From Flavobacteriaceae bacterium NBU2977 (GTDB taxonomy: Bacteria; Bacteroidota; Bacteroidia; Flavobacteriales; Flavobacteriaceae), in NCBI GenBank assembly GCA_019931105.1, contig JAIOUW010000001.1:496001-560000 (forward strand): 64,000 nucleotides of DNA. Reading direction: 5' to 3'. The notes beneath the pieces were generated by a model. It searched no databases. It had not been told where the DNA came from and saw only the letters and a list, made by a program, of their open reading frames with translations. Within the stretch, counting starts at the first letter, position 1; each line of letters opens with the position of its first letter. The translations under genes were made by a program, and so were the position numbers. Shown one piece after another: positions 56,114 to 64,000 of the stretch.

Positions 56114-57127
56114 TTAAGGCAAGCCATTTATCAAGGCTTCCAATTCACTTTCGGTGGCAATATTCAAATCGGCATCCGTAATTTCTATGGTCTGGCCATC
56201 TGCAATGGTGACCGATTTTATGGCATAGAGCCATTGCCCATTTTCTTCAGTTGTGAAAACCACGTGACATTCCAAACCGATAGGGATTTGCCCATAATGC
56301 TCACTAAAAAGTCCGGTTGTGGCATCATAGGTGTCCAAATACGCCAAAGCATTGGGCTCACCTACGTATGCTAGGTACACCCTACTGTTTTCATCATTGA
56401 AACCTTCAGGCACCTCTACTAAAATGGTTGTCTTTGGTCTTGGGTCGCTAAAAAAGCGGTCTACATTGGTCCATCCAAAATCACCGAAAGGAGCGACATA
56501 GAAGCGTTCGCCCTGATCGCCGTTCTGAATCTCAGCCTCAATAGGGTCGCCATTGGGATCAACATTCTGGTCCCATACAAAACCATCGCAATCATCATCA
56601 ATGCCGTCGCAGTCTTGATCGCCACCGTTTCCTTTCCATAGGGTCATTCCAGTGTCGGCCCCTCCCGTAATATCAGAAGGGATGGTGGCCACGATATCAC
56701 AGTCCTCATCAACGTTTTCACCGTCTTGGGTGATATTGAGGAAAAATTCCCCTCCAGAAATCAATAGGGCCTTGTCGCCATTGGGCAGGGTTCCCATGGT
56801 AGGTTTATCGGTGGTCAGCATGGTTCCTCTTTCGAAAAGTTCGACCACTTGAACGTCGACCATGCCCGTTACGGGATTACCGTTTCTTGAAAGGCAATTG
56901 CCGTTGATAACGAACATTACCCCGCTTTCGGTCGTAAAAAAATTGGTCTGTTCCGCATTAATTTGAAAGTTCTGTACCTTATGTTCAAGTGCCGCACTTC
57001 TCAATTGGGCTAAAGCTTCTTGAGTTGCCCTTACAGGGGTTTCCCTCTCTGTGTTTTCATCATCGGAGCAACTCGCAGTAATGACCAGTGCCGCAATGAA
57101 CAGGCTTTTAAAAAGGGTTGCTTTCAT
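56114..57127 (-). CDS. Lipoprotein with thrombospondin-type-3-like calcium repeat
   Basis: A 337-residue lipoprotein (VITASC, Cys20). Residues about 25-180 form a beta-rich domain (QINAEQTNFFTTESGVMFVINGNCL; VTGMVDVQVVELFERGTM), and an acidic aspartate-rich loop near 180 (GDQDCDGIDDDCDGFVWD) resembles thrombospondin type 3 calcium repeats, with a cysteine pair. The C-terminal half (EGFNDENSRVYLAYVGEPNALAYLD) is unrecognised. Proteins of this kind in flavobacteria are surface-linked; function unknown. Confidence 0.6.
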   Translation of the reverse strand: MKATLFKSLFIAALVITASCSDDENTERETPVRATQEALAQLRSAALEHKVQNFQINAEQTNFFTTESGVMFVINGNCLSRNGNPVTGMVDVQVVELFERGTMLTTDKPTMGTLPNGDKALLISGGEFFLNITQDGENVDEDCDIVATIPSDITGGADTGMTLWKGNGGDQDCDGIDDDCDGFVWDQNVDPNGDPIEAEIQNGDQGERFYVAPFGDFGWTNVDRFFSDPRPKTTILVEVPEGFNDENSRVYLAYVGEPNALAYLDTYDATTGLFSEHYGQIPIGLECHVVFTTEENGQWLYAIKSVTIADGQTIEITDADLNIATESELEALINGLP

Positions 57128-57181
57128 AATTAAAGTTTTGGGGTTTAACTTTTTTAGGGATGGTGGCCTCTTAGACCGATT

Positions 57182-58246
57182 CTATTTACTATAATGCGTC
57201 ATTTCAGCCCCGAAATCGTTTACGAAAATATTGTCCAGCGCATCGGCCTTTAAGGCCAACTGGGCCAGGTTCTCCAATATTTGATCCTTTTGGTTAGAAT
57301 ATAGGTCACTGATATGAATGCGATATGAGAGGTAGATCTGATTGTCAGAAATGGACAAACGGTGTGGTTCCGTATCGGCAGTTAAAATGTACTCGTATAC
57401 CTCCGCCAGATTTTTACGCGGCAAATCGTTTAAAGGCGAGGTTGCGAATAGGTAATTGTTGTCATAAACGAACATGCGAATCTCTGCACTGCCCTGATGA
57501 AAATACCAACGTTCCCAGCCTGACCTTGCCAATACGGGGTCGATACCTAATTTCGAGATGGCCTCCTCAACTTTAAGGCTAAAATCTGAAAGGGCGATTT
57601 CCTCAAACAGTTTTTCGTCGATGTTGGTGCCGCAATTGGGGCAATAATCGGTCTTTTCTTCAATTAGTCCCCCACAGTTGGAACAGCCAAGGGTAAACGT
57701 ATTTGATAATTCACCCGCAACCTTCAATTCTTCTTTTAGCGTTTCCAAAGGAATTGCAAACCCCATATTATCGGCATCGGAGAATTTTGAGGTTACGATG
57801 CCGATCAATTCCCCTTTTTCATTGATGACGGGGCCGCCGCTATTTCCGGGATTGATGGCGGCATCGGTTTGAATATAATAGCTGCCGCCCATACTTTGAC
57901 GGGGATTGGAAACAATGCCTTCGGTTACCGTAAACGGCATGCCGTAGGGGTAGCCAAGTACGATTACCTTATCGCGTGTACGTGAAATTGTACTATGATT
58001 CAGCACTACTGTATCTACAGGTTTGGGAAGGTTGTCCGCCCTGAGAAAAGCAATGTCCTTTCCCGGATTTACATACAAGACTTTGGTCAGGTACCTATTT
58101 TTATCTTTTCCTTCGATACTAACGGTATGGCAACCGGCCACCACATGGTAATTGGTAATGATAACGTCATTTTCTTTATGGTAAAATCCTGTACCTGTGC
58201 CGTTTGCGGTATTTATCTTGAATACCGAACTTTCTATGTTTTCCAT
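57182..58246 (-). CDS. Cytoplasmic trypsin-like serine protease with zinc ribbon and YbjN-like domain
   Basis: A 354-residue protein without signal peptide. Residues 1-175 are an S1C (DegP-like) protease with a complete triad: His34 (TNYHVVAG), Asp64 (GKDIAFLRA), Ser136 (NPGNSGGPV). Residues 186-206 are a zinc ribbon (Cys188, 191, 202, 205; CSNC, CPNC). Residues 218-345 resemble the YbjN/type III chaperone fold (FSLKVEEAISKLG, then SAEIRMFVYDNNYLFATSPLNDLP). There is no PDZ domain. It starts 10 bases after the next YbjN-like protein gene. Lack of a leader sets it apart from the lipoproteins around it; a cytosolic processing or regulatory role is likely. Confidence 0.8.
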   Translation of the reverse strand: MENIESSVFKINTANGTGTGFYHKENDVIITNYHVVAGCHTVSIEGKDKNRYLTKVLYVNPGKDIAFLRADNLPKPVDTVVLNHSTISRTRDKVIVLGYPYGMPFTVTEGIVSNPRQSMGGSYYIQTDAAINPGNSGGPVINEKGELIGIVTSKFSDADNMGFAIPLETLKEELKVAGELSNTFTLGCSNCGGLIEEKTDYCPNCGTNIDEKLFEEIALSDFSLKVEEAISKLGIDPVLARSGWERWYFHQGSAEIRMFVYDNNYLFATSPLNDLPRKNLAEVYEYILTADTEPHRLSISDNQIYLSYRIHISDLYSNQKDQILENLAQLALKADALDNIFVNDFGAEMTHYSK

Positions 58247-58256
58247 AATCCCTTGC

Positions 58257-59462
58257 TTAATTTGTTTTAAAGTTTGCCATCATTTGTTGCATCATCGCCA
58301 TGGATTGTTGCATTTGTTCGCCCATCAATTTTGAGAGGTCCATGCCAAAATCCATTCCTGTAATTTCATCCTCCATAATGGCTTGCATGCCCTCTAAAAG
58401 CATTGGGGCGGACTGACTAAATTCAAAACCATAGGCCTGTGAAAGGGCGTCGGTTATGGGTTTACCGATCTCCTCATTGACCAAATTGTAGTAGAACAAA
58501 CTGTAAAAGCAGGAGAGCAAGAGATTCGTGGCATCTTCAAATCTTGAATTGGCAATCATATCTTGGGCCTCTTCATAACTTTCTTGCCAGTTTTCCCTGA
58601 TATTCTCCTTTTTACCACTGTATTTATAGGGAATGAAGGTTTCAATTTGATACAGGTCCGCCATGAACTTATCTACCGTGAGCGCCCTTAATTTTTCCAA
58701 TGCCGTTCTGCCGTTGAGTAAGCGGTCATGAAAGGGCGTTCGTACATCATACAACCCGTCTACCGCCTTTTCCAATAGTGTGCGCACATACCCTTGGGGC
58801 TCGGCATGAAACTCAATTTTTTTCAAGGTGATGTTCAACGTGTACCAGGCATTGTTGCCATGACGTTTTTCCATGTATTGGTCAAAACGATTCAGACCAT
58901 ACTCCATTATTTGTTGACAATTGGAATAGGCTTGCTGTTTTAAATCCGTTGGAATTGAAATGGTCTTTGGCTCCTGTAGATGCTCAGCACCAAATTTTTC
59001 GATAAACTCATCGTCAAGGCTATCCGCGTAATAGCAAATCTCCCTGAGGATGCCATATATTTTGTACGGTTCGCAAAGGGTTATGGGGCATGAAAATTTG
59101 AAATAGACCAAATCATCTTCCAGGACTACGTTGGTGAGGTTCAGCGGATTCATGCGCAACTCTGCCAATCGTCGCATCAAGGGTACTTTTTTGGCATTTG
59201 CGATGTTCAAAAAGGGACATTTGACCCATAATTCATCCGCGGTTTGGGTGATCGAAATCACTACCGAACCATGCGGGATCTCATAGGTATCTCCGTTTTT
59301 CTTGTTTTTAAGGTTGGGGTCGATATAATCCAATAGGGTAGGGACTACCTTTTCAAATTGTTGGCTATTGAACAACCCTACCGCTTCGTCCCATTTTTCA
59401 TCTTGTCTGGTCGAAGCTTTTTTAGGATGTATGGGTGGATAATACGTATTGCTTTTGCTCAT
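58257..59462 (-). CDS. YbjN-like protein with C-terminal helical domain
   Basis: A 401-residue soluble protein. Residues about 20-150 look like a YbjN/type III chaperone-like domain (GSVVISITQTADELWVKCPFLNIANAKK; LTNVVLEDDLVYFKFSCPI). The middle (190-330) is helical, and the end is a methionine/glutamine-rich tail (GEQMQQSMAMMQQMMANF). It is followed after 10 bases by the protease that has a similar domain, so the two probably act as partners. Without a signal peptide it is cytosolic. The assignment of the domain is by pattern only. Confidence 0.55.
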   Translation of the reverse strand: MSKSNTYYPPIHPKKASTRQDEKWDEAVGLFNSQQFEKVVPTLLDYIDPNLKNKKNGDTYEIPHGSVVISITQTADELWVKCPFLNIANAKKVPLMRRLAELRMNPLNLTNVVLEDDLVYFKFSCPITLCEPYKIYGILREICYYADSLDDEFIEKFGAEHLQEPKTISIPTDLKQQAYSNCQQIMEYGLNRFDQYMEKRHGNNAWYTLNITLKKIEFHAEPQGYVRTLLEKAVDGLYDVRTPFHDRLLNGRTALEKLRALTVDKFMADLYQIETFIPYKYSGKKENIRENWQESYEEAQDMIANSRFEDATNLLLSCFYSLFYYNLVNEEIGKPITDALSQAYGFEFSQSAPMLLEGMQAIMEDEITGMDFGMDLSKLMGEQMQQSMAMMQQMMANFKTN

Positions 59463-59526
59463 TGATATCTGTTCTATGCTTGGTTCGTGTTATGTAAGTG
59501 ATTTTGGCATTGGCCCAATTGGTTGG

Positions 59527-59910
59527 CTAGGCTGCTTTGGCTAACAACTTTTCCAATTCGTCGAAGGCCTTTTGTTGCGAACCTTTCAATAAGGAGTTTT
59601 TAATGGCTTCCCCTGCAATTTCTAAAACACTCCTATAGGCTTTTACACTTTTACCGAAATAAGCGTTCAATACCTTGTTGGGTATAAAATGACTGACTTT
59701 TAAAGTATTGTCATTTACAAAAAGGGCCTTTACGGCGTGCATGCCGCTTTTTTTGATTACCAGGCATTGGGCCATTTGCCCATTGACATCGATGGTGCCT
59801 TCCCAAATATCGTATTCGATGGAGCACTCGTAGTCCGTTTGTGTCTTGATAAAAGCCTTAAGGCTATCGAATGAATTGTATTGGTTTTGAATTTTAAGTA
59901 ATGATTCCAT
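59527..59910 (-). CDS. Small soluble protein of unknown function
   Basis: A 127-residue protein. ATG 59910 is used because the 10 preceding codons need a GTG start and run into a hairpin. SIEYDIWEGTIDVNGQMAQCLVIKKSGMHAVKALFVNDNTLKVSHFIP suggests a small mixed alpha/beta fold, and the C-terminus is helical (LKGSQQKAFDELEKLLAKA). No known family. It lies between the cadherin-repeat lipoprotein and the YbjN-like gene. Confidence 0.55.
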   Translation of the reverse strand: MESLLKIQNQYNSFDSLKAFIKTQTDYECSIEYDIWEGTIDVNGQMAQCLVIKKSGMHAVKALFVNDNTLKVSHFIPNKVLNAYFGKSVKAYRSVLEIAGEAIKNSLLKGSQQKAFDELEKLLAKAA

Positions 59911-59934
59911 TTTGGTTTGTTTTAAGGGATATGG

Positions 59935-59972
59935 AACCACGCTACGTATGATTGCAGCGTGGTTTTTGTTTT
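59935..59972 (+). repeat. Hairpin with T-tract on the plus strand
   Basis: A perfect 9-bp stem (59935-59943 with 59956-59964; AACCACGCT and its complement), 12-base loop and T-rich end on the plus strand. All genes here are on the minus strand, so it could stop antisense transcription, or act as a hairpin in the transcript between two genes. Confidence 0.55.
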
Positions 59973-59993
59973 AGCTTTGAAAAAAATAGGGTT

Positions 59994-61694
59994 TTAAAAA
60001 TCTGTAAAGGACCTGATAGGCAAAACGGGGAAATTAGAAGTGTTTTTAGGAATGGGTATAGGGGCAGTAGTACTTCCCAAAAAAGCTATATAAGCTTGAT
60101 TAGCATCAACTTCTGTAGAAGTCCAAACTGTACCTAAAAGGGCACTTCCTCCATTGGCCTGTATCGTGGGCCAAATGTAGTCGTAGTAATTAATGGCTAT
60201 TTCATTGAATTCATCCACACTTGGCAAAAACCAATCATTATATCCATTCCAATCCAAAAGCGAAATAGATTCTGCGGCAGAATAAATACAACCTGCCGAA
60301 ATTATTGCCGTTGAATTGGTTTCTCCCGTTCCTATACCCGTTCCAGAAGCGCCTGTTAATATCCCTGAACAACCCCAAGCGTTAACATTTAAGTTGGTGG
60401 TTGCACACACCAACCCTTCACTATTGTTACTAGCTGGGTCAATCCAAAAGATAACACCTCCAAATTTATACTCTCCGATTTCGTTCAAGTCATTAAGTTC
60501 TACGAACGCATTGGCGGAAACGGTTTGGGTACCGTTGCTTACCGAGATAGTGGCCAACATATTGGGGTTGGTCTCAAAATCGAAAAGTATTTCGTCCGCT
60601 ACGGAAAGTTCCCCAGTACTTTGGTTGATTGCAAATGCACCCGCAGGGTTCTGGAACGTAATAGTATATGTTAAATTGGAACCACTTGCCTGTAAGGCTC
60701 CTACAACATCGCCATTGGATGGGTTTTCATCAATGGTCAAGTCAGTATTTGTGGCAGAAACTTCATCTACATCGATTAGATTAATTGTGGCGGTTACAGC
60801 TGTGGTTTCTACACCATCCGTTACTGAAATATCTGCAGTAATGACTGGATTGACCTCAAAATCAAATAGGTTGGGGTCAATGACGGTCAATTCTCCCGTC
60901 GCGGCGTCAATAGCCATGGCACCCATAGGTGTTTGCGAAATAACGGAATAACTGAGCGTACCATTTCCAGTGGCTTGTACAGTACCTAAAACCTGACCGT
61001 CAATTGGATTCTCATCAACCGCTGCGGTAAAATCCTGAACGGTTATTTCAAGGACATCATTAAGGTTTACCGTGACCGATACAGGGTTTGCGGCATCCGC
61101 TATGGAAACGGTCGCCGTCAAGGTCGGGTTGGTTTCAAAGTCGAAAAGCGAAGCATCTGCAACGGTAAGTTCGCCCGAATTGGAATCAATGTCCATGGCA
61201 CCTACCGGAGATTGCGTGGTTATAGTAAAACCGGAAGCGTTGCCCATAGTTTGAAGACTACCGATAACCTCACCATTGGTCGGGTTTTCATCGATGGTCA
61301 CTTCCAAATTCTGTGCGGTAACCTCATTGGTATTGTTTAGGGTAATGGTTACGGTAACTGAATTTTCGGCATTGTCCGAAGTAATTGTCGCGGTAATCGT
61401 AGGATTCGTTTCAAAATCGAATACGGTCGCATTGGCAACAGTAAGTTCACCTGTATCACTATCTATGCTCAAAGCACCGGATGGAGATTGTGAAGTGATA
61501 CTAAAGTTGGTACCGGAACCTCCAACGGTTTGAATTGTTCCTACAACGGCACCGTTACTAGGGTTTTCATCCAGTGATACCTCCAAATTCTGGAGACTTA
61601 CGGTGCTTGGTTGGTCATCGTCCTTATTACAGCCAATTGTCATCAGCAATACCAAGGCTAGAAATATCTTTACGTTTAGAATTTGTTTTATCAT
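59994..61694 (-). CDS. Lipoprotein with four cadherin-like repeats and a DUF1566 domain
   Basis: A 566-residue lipoprotein (LMTIGC, Cys22). Four tandem repeats of about 93 residues (about 33-122, 125-216, 218-310, 314-405) each contain DENPxNGxVxGxxQ, then SPxGAxxIDxxTGELTV, then FDFETNPxxTATxS. This cadherin-like pattern binds calcium at the acidic ends. Residues 410-566 are a DUF1566 (Lcl C-terminal)-like domain with YKFGGVIFWIDPASNNSEG and WNGYNDWFLPSVDEFNEI. It is a surface-exposed adhesin-like protein (inference). The neighbouring upstream gene encodes a paralogue with one repeat. Confidence 0.85.
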   Translation of the reverse strand: MIKQILNVKIFLALVLLMTIGCNKDDDQPSTVSLQNLEVSLDENPSNGAVVGTIQTVGGSGTNFSITSQSPSGALSIDSDTGELTVANATVFDFETNPTITATITSDNAENSVTVTITLNNTNEVTAQNLEVTIDENPTNGEVIGSLQTMGNASGFTITTQSPVGAMDIDSNSGELTVADASLFDFETNPTLTATVSIADAANPVSVTVNLNDVLEITVQDFTAAVDENPIDGQVLGTVQATGNGTLSYSVISQTPMGAMAIDAATGELTVIDPNLFDFEVNPVITADISVTDGVETTAVTATINLIDVDEVSATNTDLTIDENPSNGDVVGALQASGSNLTYTITFQNPAGAFAINQSTGELSVADEILFDFETNPNMLATISVSNGTQTVSANAFVELNDLNEIGEYKFGGVIFWIDPASNNSEGLVCATTNLNVNAWGCSGILTGASGTGIGTGETNSTAIISAGCIYSAAESISLLDWNGYNDWFLPSVDEFNEIAINYYDYIWPTIQANGGSALLGTVWTSTEVDANQAYIAFLGSTTAPIPIPKNTSNFPVLPIRSFTDF

Positions 61695-61738
61695 GGTTTT
61701 GGGTTTAATTATTGGAATAAATTTTTGAATTTTAATTC

Positions 61739-62686
61739 TTAAAATGCGGTAAGTATTTCGTAGCTACCCACAAATACGCCGGAAACGGTAACGCCATTAT
61801 TATCTACATAGGAATAGCTACAGTCGATAGTACCCGTCATGGTATTGAGGTCGAAGGTGCGAGCGTTGATCGTGAGCAGATTCGATGTGCCGCTACCTTG
61901 AGGTAAAGCAGTGTGGTTGTGCAAGGTGCCATCTGCTGGTTGTCCAAAGGTTTGGCTGCCCACCGACATTGTATTCGTAAAATTGCTAACCCCATATCTT
62001 GAATAGTTATTACCGCTCATGACGATGGAAACAAACCCATTGGGATTCGTCTGTGGGTCCCAAATAAAGAAAGGTGTTTCCGCCAAAGTGGGTTTGGTCG
62101 CGATTAGGTTACAGGTAACCTTCGTAAAAACGGTCGTCGTCGTTTCAAAAGCAATTTCGTTAGAGGCATCCTCTACAATATCACCATCGGTAAAAACAAA
62201 AGTGAATTCCCGATCGTATTCCATGTCAATGGAAGCATCATCCACCAATAAATAGGCCTTTGGTGTAACATAGGCATCGGAACCAATCACAAATTCGGTA
62301 TTGGAATTTCCGGGCGTGGTCGATTCGAACAAATCGTTCAGGTCGATAGTGACTATGGCCGGATTGGCCGCATTATCGGCAGTAACGCTAGCCGTTATCA
62401 TGGGATTTGCTTCAAAATCGAATATGGAGGCATCCGCTATGGTCAATTCACCTGTTGTAGCATCAATGCCCAAAGCTCCGGCTGGTGATTGTGAGCTGAT
62501 GCTGAAATTTGTCGTGGGCAAGTCGGATTGCACCGTTCCCACAGAATCCCCATTGGCGGGATTTTCATCCAAGGATACCGTTAAATCTTGAAGGTTTACT
62601 ACCTGGGCACCATCGTCACTACTACAAGAAATATGAAGTGCAAATGTCAAAAGGATAACATAGAATGATTTAAAAAAATGTCGCAT
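61739..62686 (-). CDS. Lipoprotein with one cadherin-like repeat
   Basis: A 315-residue lipoprotein (LHISC, Cys21). Residues about 32-120 are one cadherin-like repeat (VSLDENPANGDSVGTVQ; SPAGALGIDATTGELTIADASIFDFEANP) very close to the repeats of the neighbouring 59994-61694 protein. Residues 125-315 are a different beta-rich domain with HNHTALPQGSG and TINARTFDLNTMTGTIDCSYSYVD, unrecognised. The 44-base gap to the neighbour suggests one transcript and origin by duplication. Confidence 0.75.
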   Translation of the reverse strand: MRHFFKSFYVILLTFALHISCSSDDGAQVVNLQDLTVSLDENPANGDSVGTVQSDLPTTNFSISSQSPAGALGIDATTGELTIADASIFDFEANPMITASVTADNAANPAIVTIDLNDLFESTTPGNSNTEFVIGSDAYVTPKAYLLVDDASIDMEYDREFTFVFTDGDIVEDASNEIAFETTTTVFTKVTCNLIATKPTLAETPFFIWDPQTNPNGFVSIVMSGNNYSRYGVSNFTNTMSVGSQTFGQPADGTLHNHTALPQGSGTSNLLTINARTFDLNTMTGTIDCSYSYVDNNGVTVSGVFVGSYEILTAF

Positions 62687-62736
62687 AATAGTATTGGTTT
62701 GATAGGTTTAATGAATTGGAGAAATTAAAGGGGTTT

Positions 62737-63303
62737 TTAGTAGTCCATCTCAATGAATGAGCCCTCCAATCCGTATGAAAAAGTGAAGGAGGTTCCCCCG
62801 TTTTCGGGCTGTAGTTTTACAATGTACTCCGCCGCTTCAATATCTCCGTTTTTTGGATATTTTATAAAGGCCATTTCAAGTCGTGGGTTGTCTATATCTT
62901 TCTCTTCTTCTAGTTGTTCCCTAGATTTCTCAACGAGCTCACCCAATTTTTCCAGGCTGATTTTCTCGTTCAATTGGAACATAAAATCCGCCGCTTTGGT
63001 GCCCTCTGGCACTTCTAGGGTTATATCAGAAGTTTGGTTCCAATTACCCATGGCGTAGGTCCATTGACCCATTTCCATAGATTCTGGATCATTCGTTACC
63101 GTGGTAGAAATGCTGTTACCTATCGATTCGTTATAGATAATGGTCAATTCGGTATAATAGGCATCATTACCAAATTCTTTCTTCAATTCTTTCTCAATGC
63201 CAGAAAAGCCATCTGCCGTGGCAGGTTGTTTTGATGCACCTCCACCGCAGGAAATCGCCATTGTCGCTATGATGCCCATGAGGGCCATTTTCAGTTTTTT
63301 CAT
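62737..63303 (-). CDS. Small lipoprotein of unknown function
   Basis: A 188-residue lipoprotein (MAISC, Cys19) followed by GGGASKQP. The middle is beta-rich (YYTELTIIYNESIGNSISTTVTND), then a helical segment (KISLEKLGELVEKSREQLEEEKD) and a final beta strand. No known motif. It lies 19 bases after a small membrane protein and 50 bases before the cadherin-repeat lipoprotein. Confidence 0.55.
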   Translation of the reverse strand: MKKLKMALMGIIATMAISCGGGASKQPATADGFSGIEKELKKEFGNDAYYTELTIIYNESIGNSISTTVTNDPESMEMGQWTYAMGNWNQTSDITLEVPEGTKAADFMFQLNEKISLEKLGELVEKSREQLEEEKDIDNPRLEMAFIKYPKNGDIEAAEYIVKLQPENGGTSFTFSYGLEGSFIEMDY

Positions 63304-63322
63304 TTGTTTTATGATTTAAAAA

Positions 63323-63535
63323 TTATTCTTCGCTATCCCTTCCAAAAAGAAAGAACAATGCACCTCCGCCGAGGATCAAAAGGATTCTAACGACCCATCC
63401 CATGCCAGTGCCCCACATATCTACCCATGCGAGCAATCTGATATTGTAGTTGAAAATGGATAGCAACATGGATATGATGCCCATGGCCGCAAGTACAAGG
63501 CCGGCCTGACCTAATTTTGGTTTGATGTTTTCCAT
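63323..63535 (-). CDS. Small membrane protein
   Basis: A 70-residue protein with two membrane segments (AGLVLAAMGIISMLLSIF; VVRILLILGGGALFFLF) and an acidic end. ATG 63535 is used because the longer frame needs a GTG start and has an unlikely N-terminus. First gene of the long minus-strand block after a 243-base gap from the LytTR gene. Function unknown. Confidence 0.55.
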   Translation of the reverse strand: MENIKPKLGQAGLVLAAMGIISMLLSIFNYNIRLLAWVDMWGTGMGWVVRILLILGGGALFFLFGRDSEE

Positions 63536-63778
63536 ACGATTTGTTTTTATTGGTTTACGCCATTCCAGACATGGAACCACCCGAGGAAAAGGGAAATTTT
63601 AGTAGGTAATTCCAAGTAAGAAATGGTTCTCGCAGTATAAAGGTGCGCTAATGATATGGAAAGGAAAACAGCAAATACTTATCCGTTGACCATCAACACA
63701 TATATGCGACATTTGACCAAAAATGCGTTTTGATCAACCTGATGCCAATTGCTGTATTCTCGCTTTGGAAAGAGGAAT

Positions 63779-64000
63779 TTAAAGGCTGTTGTACTTAAGA
63801 AAAGTAGCTATAAAAGCTTCTTTTTTACGCGAGGAAACAGGTATTTTTTTTCCGTTTTTCAGATAGATGGTTCCTGATTTATCGTACTTGTCGATGTACT
63901 TTAGGTTAACCATAAAAGATTGGTGCGGCCGTGTGAAATTTACTTTTTCAAGTTGTTCTTCATATTCCTTTATAGGTTTTGAGGCCACATATTTTTTATT
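63779..64000 (-). CDS. LytTR-domain regulator, C-terminal part
   Basis: Only the C-terminal domain is in the window; the frame stays open to the right edge. VNFTRPHQSFMVNLKYIDKYDKSGTIYLKNGKKIPVSSRKK follows the LytTR DNA-binding pattern (FxRxHxSxxVNLxxI...LxxGxxIPVSRR). Family knowledge: LytTR regulators bind paired direct repeats, often as two-component response regulators. It faces the same direction as the lipoprotein block, 243 bases upstream, and may control it. The N-terminal receiver or membrane part lies outside. Confidence 0.75.
   Translation of the reverse strand, partial: NKKYVASKPIKEYEEQLEKVNFTRPHQSFMVNLKYIDKYDKSGTIYLKNGKKIPVSSRKKEAFIATFLKYNSL

Noticed and set aside
47268-64000. 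Polysaccharide utilisation locus
   Set aside because: No SusC/SusD pair, and no recognisable glycan-degrading enzymes in the block.
1-64000. CRISPR arrays
   Set aside because: No regularly spaced repeats with unique spacers were seen; the only regular repeats are the protein-coding cadherin units.

Overview
The window is a chromosomal segment of a marine-type member of the Flavobacteriaceae (Bacteroidota). The evidence is the gene set and its order: a bifunctional HPPK-deoxynucleoside kinase fusion, a CBS/nadK/DUF6089/uppS/bamA/skp/skp run, tig-clpP-clpX, many small Bacteroidota-type lipoproteins, promoter boxes of the TAnnTTTG type ahead of several genes, and start sites that mostly lack a Shine-Dalgarno sequence. 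Many open reading frames look longer if TTG or GTG is accepted as a start; where an internal ATG fits better with signal peptides or with neighbouring genes, I used it.

Layout. (1) 1-8.3 kb is core: the end of an M3 peptidase, a deoxyribonucleotidase, a PH-domain protein and a rhodanese lipoprotein, an ECF sigma factor with a small zinc anti-sigma-like partner, a UbiA-like membrane protein, glycine decarboxylase gcvP, a methyltransferase and a GT2 glycosyltransferase. (2) 8.3-18.25 kb is an A/T-rich accessory island with nearly all genes on the minus strand: an O-antigen-ligase/TPR membrane protein, an S9 peptidase lipoprotein, a GH18-like lipoprotein, a short secreted cysteine-rich peptide, a six-bladed propeller (BF3164-type) lipoprotein and a thioredoxin-fold lipoprotein. 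It also holds a complete GC-rich IS256-family element with terminal repeats and an 8-bp target duplication, and a decayed IS3-family orfA. The island sits directly after the skp genes. (3) 18.25-46.5 kb is core: outer-membrane biogenesis (skp, skp, bamA, uppS), nadK, pdxJ, tig-clpP-clpX, an AraC-type regulator, a GH3-family protein, an AsmA-like protein, a queuosine precursor transporter, sppA, folK-dnk, a SpoU methyltransferase and mutS. (4) 46.6-46.85 kb carries tRNA-Gly(GCC) and tRNA-Leu(UAA). The 3' end of tRNA-Leu is repeated about 170 bp downstream, as in an old attachment site. (5) 47.3-64 kb is a second accessory block, all on the minus strand: about 18 tightly packed genes, mostly unrecognised lipoproteins. 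It includes a cytoplasmic trypsin-like protease with a zinc ribbon, two proteins with YbjN-like regions, two paralogous cadherin-repeat lipoproteins, FG-GAP-like proteins, a frameshifted lemA and a DUF1266-like protein. A LytTR regulator begins beyond the right edge.

How the genes work together. The minus-strand run from 25.5 to 18.26 kb supplies NADP, undecaprenyl diphosphate, BamA and its periplasmic chaperones, so it is an envelope-building operon. The tig-clpP-clpX run links protein folding at the ribosome with ATP-dependent proteolysis. The two accessory blocks are the best candidates for undescribed biology. In the first, a secreted four-cysteine microprotein lies among a thioredoxin-fold lipoprotein, a propeller lipoprotein and a surface peptidase. 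The second is a long lipoprotein operon built around a protease/YbjN pair. Their functions are inferred from context only.
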